Below, in pieces: positions 1 through 8,331 of a stretch of DNA of 50,768 nt (the stretch's first letter is position 1; each line of letters starts with the position of its first letter). The DNA comes from UBA4736 sp002404015 (GTDB lineage Bacteria; Chloroflexota; Dormibacteria; Dormibacterales; Dormibacteraceae), in assembly GCA_036747295.1 (NCBI GenBank), contig DAIOCN010000019.1, forward strand, positions 1 to 50,768. The letters run 5' to 3'. The notes under the pieces were generated by a model that searched no databases, had not been told where the DNA came from, and was given only the letters and a program-made list of their open reading frames with translations. A program made the position numbers and the translations under genes.

Positions 1-312
1 CACCTTATAGGGTATCCGCCTCATTGTCTAGCTATTTATGGGACGCAGCACTAGAAACCGTGGATCCGATCGAGGTTTGGCGCGTGAGCCTTTGGTGGTT
101 GTCGGCTTCCGGCCCCGCTGGCAGGGTCCGGATACCCTTGCTTAAGCTCATTCCTTCCTGTCGGGCGGCCGTCTAACAGTCTGTGGAGTGGCTATCACCG
201 AGGAGGACACGGGGGCCGATTACTGGGGCACCTGAAACGAAGGTGTATGGCATGGGATTGCTTCGTGGCCGAGACGAAGAAACCGTAGATCCCGACTTTC
301 GCTGTCCAGCTT
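1..312. other. left edge, no supported gene
   Basis: No convincing coding sequence or RNA gene is visible here. A 63-codon open frame from 183 to 374 has no recognisable product and runs against the end of the GIY-YIG gene, so it is not called. Confidence 0.4.
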
Positions 313-750
313 TCAATCATCGAGGCCAAGTTTCCCGCCGTGTCCTACGAACTGACACGGCGGGCTCTTCTTGACCGCGACCCGGTGGGCGGCGATGAGG
401 TCAACCTCACGGCCTTTGAGTTCCCTCGGTTTCGTGCCCTCCATCGTGACGAACGACACCTCGAGCTGCGCGTGGTGGCGCCGTTGGATTTCGGCTAGAC
501 AGCCTGCCGCCGAGTGACCGAGGTAGTCGGGAGGATTGGTGAGGCCTCGGCGAAGACCCCCTAGACGCGAGCGGAGGTTGAAGCTGATGCCGATATAAGC
601 CAGTCCGTCGACGCCGGCGCCGCAACGAATTCGGTAGATACCTTGAACGGTCGGGGTCACGGCGTCGGTCGCCACGTCGAGTGTGCGCCAAGGCGCCCAG
701 TCGTGGCCCTCCCAGCGATCGGATTGGGGATTCTTCGAGCCGGTGCTCAC
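313..750 (-). CDS. GIY-YIG domain nuclease-like protein
   Basis: A 145-residue protein starting at GTG. Residues about 37-65 carry the two signature strands, GIYRIR and, after a short insert, LAYIGIS, followed by the conserved arginine in NLRSRL. A later GREVDLIAAH segment could supply the metal-binding glutamate. These are the hallmarks of the GIY-YIG fold found in homing endonucleases, UvrC and restriction enzymes. The protein is close to a stand-alone domain with no obvious DNA-recognition domain, so its target is unknown. It stands alone at the edge of an accessory region. The fold is well supported; nuclease activity is inferred from family membership. Confidence 0.7.
   Translation of the reverse strand: MSTGSKNPQSDRWEGHDWAPWRTLDVATDAVTPTVQGIYRIRCGAGVDGLAYIGISFNLRSRLGGLRRGLTNPPDYLGHSAAGCLAEIQRRHHAQLEVSFVTMEGTKPRELKGREVDLIAAHRVAVKKSPPCQFVGHGGKLGLDD
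334..364 (+). terminator. perfect 11-bp hairpin, possible terminator
   Basis: CCCGCCGTGTC (334-344) and GACACGGCGGG (354-364) form a perfect 11-bp stem with a 9-nt loop, followed on the plus strand by CTCTTCTT. It lies inside the last codons of the minus-strand GIY-YIG gene. It could stop rightward transcription; the T-tract is imperfect. Confidence 0.4.
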
Positions 751-1341
751 GTGTGATGCCGAGCTTATCGTGATGGCCGAAACTCCGGCACCGGCGCCAG
801 GGAGCTTGACGAGAGAAGCTAGCCGGAGGCGCCTATCTAACGGGGCCTCTGGAACCCAAGCACCGGACTTCGCGCCGTCGGCTCCATTTGGAGCCTAGTT
901 TCTGGTTTGTGGTTCAGCCACAAATTCGCGTTGCTACACGCGTTGCTACACAGGCAACCTAAAGTCGCCGGTTTTGGCATCTCGCTAAGATCAAAAAATG
1001 GTGCACCCAGCCTTACACAATAAGAACCTTTTGACAGTTCTTAACGGGCGCGAGATCCGGCTAGCCGTTCGCCACGCAAAGTTTCGGCGCGACGGCTACC
1101 GGCAGTAAGAGGCGCGGTTCGAATCCGTGCGAGTCGACCCAGCCATGACGCGCTCGCGGCGATCTCCGATCCCGACCGGCTTAGTGCTGACAGGCTTCGG
1201 TGGCCAAGCTCGACAACGCCGCGGCAGGAGAGGCACGCCCGGGCGGAGCATAAGCACCGGGTAGTCTTGCGAGCGGACGTTTGATCTGGCGCCTACCTGG
1301 CCGCCTTGAAGCTGAAGGCCGGGGCTGCTGCTAGCCTGTGG
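751..1341. other. intergenic, eroded
   Basis: No gene is supported over about 590 bases. Visible details are a direct repeat of GCGTTGCTACAC around 927-952, a small AAGAAC/GTTCTT hairpin near 1022-1043, and a tRNA T-arm-like block near 1113-1143, listed separately. The composition is less GC-rich and less codon-structured than the chromosome to the right. Confidence 0.4.
1113..1143 (+). other. tRNA 3'-end-like remnant
   Basis: CGCGG, TTCGAAT and CCGTG form a 5-bp stem with a canonical 7-nt T-loop. They are followed by seven bases (CGAGTCG), an A and CCCA, the layout of a tRNA 3' end. No matching acceptor 5' strand (CGACTCG), D-arm or anticodon arm lies upstream, so this is at most a fragment. 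Such fragments often mark integration sites. Confidence 0.3.
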
Positions 1342-1347
1342 TATATT
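1342..1347 (+). promoter_or_regulatory. probable -10 element TATATT
   Basis: TATATT sits about 12 bases upstream of the start of the riboswitch P1 helix, as expected if transcription begins near 1354. No good -35 hexamer is visible at 17 bp spacing. Confidence 0.35.
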
Positions 1348-1358
1348 CGGCTGGATTC

Positions 1359-1471
1359 GTAGGGGGGAGTAGCCACTCTCACCAGCCCCGTCAGGACGGC
1401 CTTTGGGCCCGGGGTGGTGGCGGCCATCTGCCGCGGCAAGACCTCTACTCGATTGTTTTCGAGTAGGAGGT
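1359..1471 (+). promoter_or_regulatory. yybP-ykoY (Mn2+) riboswitch with ribosome-site switch
   Basis: The two conserved loops of the yybP-ykoY aptamer are present: GGGGAGTAGC at 1364-1373 and GGCAAGACCT at 1435-1444. P1 closes as 1359-1365 with 1442-1448 (7 bp, one G-U). An alternative hairpin pairs 1441-1451 with 1460-1471 (11 bp, one bulged G). It uses the 3' strand of P1 and covers the whole AGGAGG ribosome site (1465-1470) of the downstream gene. The two structures exclude each other. Ligand binding should stabilise P1 and free the ribosome site, giving a translational ON switch. Manganese sensing by this class and its link to TerC genes are established; the switch model is inferred from base pairing. 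Confidence 0.85.
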
Positions 1472-1475
1472 TGTT

Positions 1476-1757
1476 TTGCTCAGGTCCATAGTCACAGCCG
1501 TTGTGCTGATCGCCTTCACGGATATTGCGCTTCAGCTCGACAACGCCATTGCCATCTCCTCCGTCGCGTCGACGGTGCCCGCCTCCCACCGGCTACCCGT
1601 GCTCGCAGGCGGGGTACTGCTAGCCGCGGTGTGCCTGCTCGGGTTCACGCTGGTCGGGTCCCTTCTGGTCGAGCGCCTAACGTGGCTGAAGCCAGTTGCC
1701 GGCGTGGTGCTAATTGTGATCGGCTCCAAATTGGCGATCGACTTCTTTCGACCATGA
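1476..1757 (+). CDS. TerC/YjbE-family membrane protein, half length
   Basis: A 93-residue protein with a TTG start five bases after AGGAGG. It shows the TerC-family opening D-I-A-L-x-L-D-N-A-I-A-I, three hydrophobic segments (about residues 5-25, 38-62, 68-90) and the LKPVAGVVLIVIGSKL motif. TerC proteins are usually 200 residues or more with about seven membrane spans, so only the first half is present. TerC relatives (Alx, MntP-like exporters) move manganese or calcium, which fits the riboswitch upstream. The stop overlaps the next start as ATGA, implying translational coupling. It could be a functional half-transporter or a truncated relic; the intact riboswitch argues against simple decay. 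Confidence 0.7.
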   Translation: MLRSIVTAVVLIAFTDIALQLDNAIAISSVASTVPASHRLPVLAGGVLLAAVCLLGFTLVGSLLVERLTWLKPVAGVVLIVIGSKLAIDFFRP

Positions 1758-3157
1758 CCGACCGCGAGAGTTCCCGCCCGCGTCGTCTCAATGCCAACCT
1801 GTTGCGGCGCCTGCTGATCGCAACTTTGGCCGCCGGTCTGCTCGCCCTCATCGTCTTGGCAGCGATCAGCGAACTGCAAATGGAACCGCCGGGAGGGTGG
1901 CGGGACGTGCGCGACGCGATCAAGCGATTCGGATATCTCGGAGGGTTTCCGCTCATCTACGTCGAGGAGTCGGGCATCCCACTGTTCGTACCCGGCGACG
2001 TCTTCCTGGTTTATGTCGGACACCGCCTTCCGGCGAACCTCTGGGCTTGGCTAGCGGCCTGGTTGGGCTTCGTCGTGGCCGTCGTACTCGGGTCGACGAA
2101 CCTCTATCTGTTGTCGCGTCGGCTCGGCCGGCGAGTTCTCGCTCACCCGGTCGCCCGCTTCCTCCATCTGACGCCGGAGCGCCTCGCAAAGGCGGAAAGC
2201 GAGTTCCGCCAATGGGGCCCCTGGGCTGTCATCCTGGGCCGCCACGTGCCGGGCCTGCGGGTCCCGATCACGGTCGCAGCTGGGATCCTAGGAATGGAGT
2301 TGCGCATTTTCCTGGCCAGCGTTGCGATTTCGAGCGCCGTTTGGGCGGCGGTCTTTCTCGCTCTGGGCATCGCCTACGGGGAGTCGGTGGCCCGTCTCCT
2401 TCACATGCGTGTCACGTACACGTTCCCGCCCGTGCTTTTGGGATTGCTCGCAGGATGGTTGTTCAGGAGACAACTCGGCCGGCTGATGCGTAGAGCGCCG
2501 AGTTGGGCGGTCAGCTTGTGGCGGCCCCAACACCTCGCCGAGAGTAGCTGGAACCTGATCGTCGGCCTGGCTTGCAGCGCAAGTCTGGTTGGTCTTTTCG
2601 CGGCGGAATTCTTAACCGAAACCGCTTACCTCGGAATCGGCGCCGCGATTCCTGTAGTCACGACCGCGTGGCTACTTTCGGGACGCGCTGCGGTGGCCGT
2701 GACAACACTCGGATGCGTGTTGGCTACCGCTCTGCATTTTGTCGGCTCGCTCGACGCCGTGTCTGCGGGCGCGGAGATAGCTGGCCTGGCCGTGGTCGGA
2801 GCAATGGTCGCTATTGCCGCGAGCCTCGCGCGAGCCAGGAACGAGGGGCGTGACCTCAAGTACGATCTGGAAGATCACGACCGCCGATTGCGATCCCTCC
2901 AAAAGGTCACCCTTGAGCTGATCAACACGTTCTCCCACGAGCTCCGGACTCCACTCGGAGTCATACGTGGATACGTCTCGATGCTAGAGGACGGCAGCCT
3001 CACTCCTGACCGGTATCCCGCCGTCGGTTTGATCCTCTCTCGGAAACTCGAGGAGATGAATGACTTGATCGAAGGGTCGCTCGCTGACTACACGGAACTG
3101 GCTGTGGCGGCGGCACGCCGATCCCAGAATTCAGCAGACGCCCGGGCTTCCGAGTGA
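1754..3157 (+). CDS. DedA-family membrane protein fused to HisKA domain
   Basis: 467 residues from the ATG at 1754, in ATGA overlap with the TerC gene. Residues about 20-40 form a first membrane helix. About 50-240 match DedA/SNARE-associated proteins (FGYLGGFPLIYVEESGIPL, GRHVPGLRVPITVAAGILGM). About 275-370 hold further membrane helices resembling a sensor-kinase membrane unit. About 385-450 are a coiled region and a HisKA dimerisation helix with the phospho-acceptor H in FSHELRTPL. The protein stops about 45 residues after the H-box and has no HATPase_c domain (no N, G1 or G2 boxes) here or in following frames. It therefore cannot autophosphorylate unaided. It may be trans-phosphorylated or truncated. 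DedA and HisKA assignments are both strong; their fusion is unusual. Confidence 0.75.
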   Translation: MTDRESSRPRRLNANLLRRLLIATLAAGLLALIVLAAISELQMEPPGGWRDVRDAIKRFGYLGGFPLIYVEESGIPLFVPGDVFLVYVGHRLPANLWAWLAAWLGFVVAVVLGSTNLYLLSRRLGRRVLAHPVARFLHLTPERLAKAESEFRQWGPWAVILGRHVPGLRVPITVAAGILGMELRIFLASVAISSAVWAAVFLALGIAYGESVARLLHMRVTYTFPPVLLGLLAGWLFRRQLGRLMRRAPSWAVSLWRPQHLAESSWNLIVGLACSASLVGLFAAEFLTETAYLGIGAAIPVVTTAWLLSGRAAVAVTTLGCVLATALHFVGSLDAVSAGAEIAGLAVVGAMVAIAASLARARNEGRDLKYDLEDHDRRLRSLQKVTLELINTFSHELRTPLGVIRGYVSMLEDGSLTPDRYPAVGLILSRKLEEMNDLIEGSLADYTELAVAAARRSQNSADARASE

Positions 3158-3547
3158 AGCCGGGCTACGACGAGGGCGTCTTGTCGCCGCGCCCAGCTGT
3201 AGATCAGCAGCGAGAAGACGAACCCGGAGGGTATCAGCACGCAGCCGGAGCGGAAGACCGTAAACGACTGGGTCCAGGACGCGAATTGCTTGGTTCCGGC
3301 TGGCCAGAACGAGGTGGCATCTCGTCCGCCGTGAGCCAGATCCTTGATACCGCGCCACCAATCCAGCCGACGATCGAAGAGCTGCTTCGTCGGCCGCGAC
3401 TCGGCCGCGCGGCCGAAGCTACGCCGATGTCGAACCTCGTGCGGGCAATCGACCGAGAAATTTAGCTGACTGGGAGGTTCCCACGATCGATAGGGGCGTG
3501 GGAGCAACCCGGAGTCGTGTCGCGAGTAGTGGATCCTCCTATGGACG
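3158..3547. other. intergenic with possible gene remnant
   Basis: No complete gene is seen. On the minus strand, an open frame from about 3450 down to 3088 has GC-rich third positions and one hydrophobic helix (FVFSLLIYSWARR), but no start codon before the IS110 element and no recognised family. It could be the 3' part of a membrane-protein gene cut by the insertion. It also overlaps the end of the DedA-HisKA gene, so it is not called. Confidence 0.3.
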
Positions 3548-4612
3548 TCAAGCCCCCTTGCGCGGGGCCGCCAGGACGGCGTAGATCTCCCGAGCGACAT
3601 AGCGCTTCAGGCAGCGGATGACGTCGGGTTTGGACTTACCCTCTGCCAGGCGCCTCGCCATGTAGGCCCTCGTCTGCTCGTGCCAGCGCAGCCTGGTCAT
3701 CACGATTCGATGCAGTGCTGCATTGGCCTGACGGTCACCTCCGCGGTTGAGGCGATGACGCTTCGTCTGGCCTGAAGATGCCGGAAGCGGCGAAGAGCCG
3801 CACAACATCGAGAACGATGAGTCCGAGCGCAGTCGTGCGGGGTTGTCGCCGGCGGCGATGAGTAGCGCCGCAGCCGAATCCGAACCGACCCCGAAGCGGC
3901 TGCGCAAGACCGGGGCGATGTCGGAAGTGAGCTGATCGAGCTGGATCTCCAGCTCGCGGGCCTCCGCTTCCAACGCCTGGCAACGCAAGGCCAGCGACCT
4001 GAGCGCGGTCTTGGTGGCGGCAGTGGGGTCGACGACGTGGCCTGGGCGAAAGCGGGCGCAAGTGCTCATGAGATGCGCAGTGGGCAAGTTCCGAAGTCCG
4101 TCTCGGACTGATTCTGGAGCCATCACGATGAGCGCCTTGATGGCGTTGATGGCCTGAGTGCGAGCCTTTGTCGCCGAGGTGCGCGCAATTCGGAGAGACC
4201 GGATCATCTCGACCCTTTCGGCCGAAGCGCGTGGGAGGCTGCGAGCCTTGCCGGAGAGAACAGCGGCGGCCGCCGCCTCGGCGTCGATGGGGTCCGATTT
4301 GCCTCGGAACCGTCGATCCTGGCGGCCTGGCCGGATGACCTCAAGAACCAGGTGGCCCTGGCCCTGCAGATACCGGCTCAGTCCGATGCCGTAGCTGCTG
4401 GTTCCCTCAACCCCGAAAGCCACCACCTCACCGTGGCTTTTCGCCCAGGCCAGAAGAGCCGAGTAGCCGCGTGCCGTGGTCGGGACCTCGAGGTGCCCGA
4501 GATCGCGGCCAAGCTGGTCTTTGGCACACCCGACATGGGTGTTCTTGTGAGTGTCGACGCCGACGGTGACGCGTACTTGATCGTGTGCGTGTGCGATGCT
4601 GGCTATTGCCAT
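3548..4612 (-). mobile_element. IS110-family transposase
   Basis: 354 residues from the ATG at 4612; an upstream GTG-type extension to 4666 exists but lacks conservation. The N-terminal RuvC-like DEDD domain is present: VGVDTHKNTHV, then FGVEGTSSYG, then KSDPIDAEAAA. The C-terminal transposase_20 region contains the serine segment SMLCGSSPLPASSGQTKRHRLNRGGDRQAN. Both catalytic halves look intact and full length, so the element may be active. IS110 elements lack terminal inverted repeats and clear target duplications, so the outer boundaries (roughly 3.53 to 4.77 kb) cannot be fixed by eye. It is immediately next to an IS256 element. Confidence 0.9.
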
Positions 4613-4774
4613 CGGCTCTCCTCTGCAGGGTGAGTGGTGGTCGACTCCCGGGCGGGCGGACAGCACTGCGAAGGGGCTTGTGCCAGCCTCCTATCAGGTC
4701 ACTGCTCGCTCGGCGAGTCGCGTCCGGAACCTGGGTGGTCGGCCGAGGGCGACAGATCCACTAAAAGGCACGTG

Positions 4775-6178
4775 GCCGGTGTAAATCAGGGTCAGCCCTC
4801 GGACCAGAACCACCGCCCTTAGATCGTCGCAGTGTAAGTCCGGGGCCGCCTTGACGAAGGCGGCCACCGTGTGGTTCCAAGTGACGGTGTTCAAGCACCA
4901 CATGGAGGACCACGACGATGGCCAATATCAGGATGACACTGCTGGACCTGCTCAACAAGGACGAGCAGGGCGCCGACCCCAGCTTTCTCCGCGACGGGGT
5001 GCGCCTGCTCGCCCAGGAGTTAATGGACGCCGAGGCGACTCAGTTGGCGGGCGCCGGGCTGCACGAGCGGAGTGAGAACCGGCTGACCTACCGCAACGGC
5101 TATCGGGAGCGGGAGTGGGACACCAGGGTCGGCACCGTCGACCTTCAAATCCCCAAGCTCCGCCAAGGCACCTACTTTCCGAGCCTCCTAGAACCCCGGC
5201 GCCGGCATGAGAAGGCGCTGCTGGCGGTGGTCCAGGAGGCCTACGTCCACCGCGTATCGACGCGGGCGGTTGACCACCTGGCCGAGGCGCTGGGGCTGAA
5301 GGGCATCTCCAAGGACCAGGTCAGCCGGATCTGCAAGGAGCTGGACGGGCAGGTCACCGCCTTCCGCACCCGCCGGCTCGACGCCGAGTACCCCTACCTG
5401 ATGCTGGATGCCACCTTCGAGAAGGTGCGCGAGAACGGTCGAGTGATCTCGATGGCGGTCCTCATCGCGACTGGGGTCAAAGCCACCGGCGAACGTGAGG
5501 TGGTGGGTGTGGATGTCGGCCCCGCCGAGGACCTCGAGTTCTGGCGGGCCTTTCTCCGCCAGCTGGTCAGCCGCGGCCTGGGCGGTGTCCGGCTGGTCAC
5601 CTCTGACTCCCACCTCGGTCTCAAGCAGGCGGTCGCCGAGATCTTGGTCGGGGCTACCTGGCAGCGCTGCCGCGTCCACTTCATGCGCAATGCCCTGGCC
5701 ACCGTTCCCAGGCTCGCCCAGCAGATGGTCGCCGCCACCCTGCGCACCATCTTTGCCCAGCCCGACGCCGACAGCGCCCACGACACCGTTGAACGGGTCT
5801 GCCGCCTCTTCGAAAAGCGCTATCCGCAGCTGGTCGCCTGCCTCCGAGAGGCTGAGACCGACGTCCTGGCCTACTACGGCTTCCCGGTCGAGCACCGCCG
5901 ACAGATCTGGTCGACCAACTCGCTCGAGCGATTGAACCGTGAGGTCGGCCGCCGCTGCGAGGTGGTCGGCATCTTCCCCAACCGCGCCGCTCTGCTTCGC
6001 CTCTCCGGTGCCGTCCTCGAGGAGCAGAACGATGAGTGGGCGGTCGGTCGACGCTACTTCAGCACCGAGTCCATGAACAAGCTCTTTCAGCCCAGCAACG
6101 AGGAGGTGGTGAAGGCTCTGCTCGAGCTCGAGTCCGCTTAACCTAATGACCCAACCGCACGACCGGATTTACACCAGC
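4775..6178 (+). mobile_element. IS256-family insertion sequence with terminal inverted repeats
   Basis: GCCGGTGTAAATC at 4775-4787 is matched in inverted orientation at 6166-6178 (GATTTACACCAGC), 12 of 13 bases. The repeats flank one transposase gene. The 8-9 bases outside each end do not match, so no target duplication is visible. The exact tips may extend a few bases further. Confidence 0.75.
4918..6141 (+). CDS. IS256-family (Mutator-type) transposase
   Basis: 407 residues, normal family length, with GGAGG twelve bases before the ATG. The DDE triad is visible: D164 in LMLDATFEKV, D230 in LVTSDSH, and E337 in WSTNSLERLNRE. The zinc-like C-x2-H of the family (CRVHFMRN) lies at residues 251-257. 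The N-terminal DNA-binding region shows RLTYRNGYRER and LQIPKLRQGTYFPS. No frameshift or internal stop is seen, so the element is probably capable of transposition. Its position beside the IS110 copy shows this stretch repeatedly accepts insertions. Confidence 0.95.
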   Translation: MANIRMTLLDLLNKDEQGADPSFLRDGVRLLAQELMDAEATQLAGAGLHERSENRLTYRNGYREREWDTRVGTVDLQIPKLRQGTYFPSLLEPRRRHEKALLAVVQEAYVHRVSTRAVDHLAEALGLKGISKDQVSRICKELDGQVTAFRTRRLDAEYPYLMLDATFEKVRENGRVISMAVLIATGVKATGEREVVGVDVGPAEDLEFWRAFLRQLVSRGLGGVRLVTSDSHLGLKQAVAEILVGATWQRCRVHFMRNALATVPRLAQQMVAATLRTIFAQPDADSAHDTVERVCRLFEKRYPQLVACLREAETDVLAYYGFPVEHRRQIWSTNSLERLNREVGRRCEVVGIFPNRAALLRLSGAVLEEQNDEWAVGRRYFSTESMNKLFQPSNEEVVKALLELESA

Positions 6179-6703
6179 TCGCGCGACGTGACCGGCATCG
6201 CCGGCGATAGCGCCGGCATCGGCGACAGAAAGCGGCGGTAGCGCGACCCGCCGGACAGCTATGAGAAGAGGTTCAGCCAGGTCTCTAGGGTTGTCCGCTT
6301 GCTGCGGCCGGATGCGCGCCCGCCGCCCGTCGAGCAGAACCACCATGCGCGCCTCGCGTCGGTTCGGTTGTCTTTCCATCGCCCGAGGATCGCCGGCGGC
6401 GGCGGCGGGCCACCACGCGCCTCCGACACGAGCCGAGCGCCGGGCCAGTCATGCGGAGCCGCCGGGTCGAGGGCAAACTCCAGGGTGCATAGTTGCCCTC
6501 GCGGACCTGCACGAGCGCGCCGCCCTGACCGTGGCTTGCGCCCGACCGTGGCTTGATCCGCCGATCGCGCATAGGGCTTTGGGCTCGATGCGATTAGGCA
6601 CCGATAGAGTCCCGGTCGTCCGTGTGGGTCCCCCGACGTCCAGGTGAGCTTTAGAAAATTCTAGCTATTGGCCCGTAACGCGGCCTCGGGGGAATCACGC
6701 AGA
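6179..6703. other. intergenic, no supported gene
   Basis: About 525 bases lie between the IS256 end and the stop of the SDR gene. Open frames on both strands are GC-rich shadows without recognisable domains, good ribosome sites or coherent composition. This may be old mobile-element debris. Confidence 0.4.
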
Positions 6704-7483
6704 CTATCGGCCGGCCTCGCGCGCGTCGTCGCCAACGTCGCGCAGCATCGTCGGCCTGATGAGCACCAGTTCGATAGTGGCCCTCTGGGGCAGGTTTGCC
6801 ACCAGGAGGATCGTTTGGGCCAGATCCTCGGGCTGCAGCATGGTCGCCCGCGCCGCAAGCGAGGGCGGGTGAGGACGCTGCTCCAGGATCTGTGTCGAAA
6901 CCTCGCCTGGACAGATCGCGCAGGCGCGGATTCCGTTATGGCGCTCGGCCAGGTTGATCGACTCGGTGAACGAGTTGAGGGCGGCTTTACTGGCACTGTA
7001 GGCGGGGCCGCTCAGCAGGCTTGCAGTGACAGCGGCCATCGACGAGACGTTGACGATGGTGCCTGAGCGTTGCCTTCGCATGGCTGGCAGGACGGCGCGC
7101 GTGAGCAGGAAGGGCCCAGCCAGGTTGATGTCGAGCATCTGGCGCCAGTTCTCGCCGGATACCTGCTCAAGAGCGCGCGCGGGCACATTGACCCCAGCGC
7201 TGTTGACCAGGATGTCGATCCGGCCCCAGGCCTCCTCGACACCGGAGGCGAGGCTACCCATCTGATCCCCGTCGGTGACGTCAGCGGGAAAGGTGAGGGC
7301 ATCACTGCCGATCTCAGCTTTGACTTCCGCCAAGAGCGACGCGCGGCGCCCAACGAGTGCCACGCTCGCCCCGTCCGCGGCAAGAGCATATGCAGTCGCG
7401 CGCCCGATTCCGCTGCCCGCTCCCGTGACGATCGCCACCCTGCCCGTCAAGCGTCCCACTATCGCGCCCGATTCTAGGCACAA
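6704..7483 (-). CDS. SDR-family NAD(P)-dependent oxidoreductase
   Basis: A 259-residue classical short-chain dehydrogenase. The cofactor motif TGAGSGIG is at residues 20-27, NSAG at 94-97, the catalytic serine at 147/148, and Y162-x3-K166 completes the active site. The length is typical (about 250). The substrate cannot be told; the C-terminal specificity loop (HPPSLAARATMLQPEDLAQ) resembles that of YdfG/FabG-like enzymes of broad alcohol or 3-oxoacyl specificity. It stands alone between insertion sequences and integrase debris, so it is probably cargo of the accessory region. The first nine codons may not be translated; a GTG at the tenth residue region is an alternative start. Confidence 0.88.
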   Translation of the reverse strand: MCLESGAIVGRLTGRVAIVTGAGSGIGRATAYALAADGASVALVGRRASLLAEVKAEIGSDALTFPADVTDGDQMGSLASGVEEAWGRIDILVNSAGVNVPARALEQVSGENWRQMLDINLAGPFLLTRAVLPAMRRQRSGTIVNVSSMAAVTASLLSGPAYSASKAALNSFTESINLAERHNGIRACAICPGEVSTQILEQRPHPPSLAARATMLQPEDLAQTILLVANLPQRATIELVLIRPTMLRDVGDDAREAGR

Positions 7484-7696
7484 CGTGGCGAGGGGCGGCG
7501 GATCGCCTGGGCTGACTGCCTTGCGACCTCGACGTAGAGGAACGAACCGGCTGCCGCCCCAGCTCGATTCACACCGGGCCTGCTACAGGTTAAGCGGTCT
7601 CTTCAGACGCGGGCGTCAGGTTCGCCTCCGGCTCGCGCCGCCCGACCGCCCCGGCCGCCCGGAAGAGAAGGACACACGTGTAACGAGCACCCAGAG

Positions 7697-8331
7697 TCAG
7701 AACCCGATGGCGGCCGGAGTGGAAGCGGCGGCGGAGTCAAAATTAGGCACACTCGTGTCACTCGCCGAGACGCCGGCGACACGGCGCCTGACTTCCGTCC
7801 AGGCGGGGGCTGGCTCAAGTTGTCCAACTGTGAAAGCTCTGTCGCGCCGGCTCCCGATAGTGGTCGTGAACACGAAACCACTCTCCACCCAGCGGCTGCC
7901 GGCGCTGAGCCGCTCTTGCAGCTGCCGGTGACGGTGCTCCCGCAGGGCGTCGTTCGCAAGGTCGGGCAGGACCAAGGTGCGCCGGCTGCGTGGCGTTTTG
8001 GTTTCCACAACCTTCATTCCTTGACCGGTGGTCCGCTGCAGTGCCCGTCGGACGTGCAAGCGGCGGCCATTCGGATCGACGTCCTCCCATCTGAGGCCCA
8101 GGGCCTCGCCCCTGCCAGACCGAGGGTCAGCGCGACGACGTATAGAGCGTGCAGTCGGTCGCTCCGCGACACTTCCAGCAGGCGCTGGGCCTGTTCAGGA
8201 CTGAGCACCTTCATGGGCCGGTAGGGAATCCGGGGTGGATCGACCAAAGTGGCCGCCTTGCGCGCGACGAGCCCGTAACGGACAGCTCGGTTGAGAGCTA
8301 GCCTGAGCACCGACAGCGTGTACTTCACTGT
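7697..8331 (-). pseudogene. tyrosine recombinase (integrase) fragment, frameshifted
   Basis: Reading leftward from about 8331, frame 1 gives NTVKYTLSVLRLALNRAVRYG, then RPMKVLSPEQAQRLLEVS and LYVVALTLGL, the core-binding and early catalytic region of phage-type integrases. Near 8115 the frame breaks. The continuation LRWEDVDPNGRRLHVRRAL, KTPRSRRTLVLPDLANDAL and GFVFTTTIGS is in another frame, down to about 7800. The N-terminal arm-binding part and the C-terminal catalytic HxLRH...Y region are missing. This is a dead relic of an integrative element. Its 5' side abuts the HsdR fragment without a gap. Confidence 0.8.

Noticed and set aside
1403..1753. Upstream extension of the DedA-HisKA frame
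   Set aside because: It overlaps the riboswitch and the TerC gene in another frame, while the ATG at 1754 gives an ATGA coupling and a natural N-terminus.
6143..6660. Several 78-128 codon frames after the IS256 element
   Set aside because: They overlap each other on both strands, have no domains and no ribosome sites; treated as non-coding.
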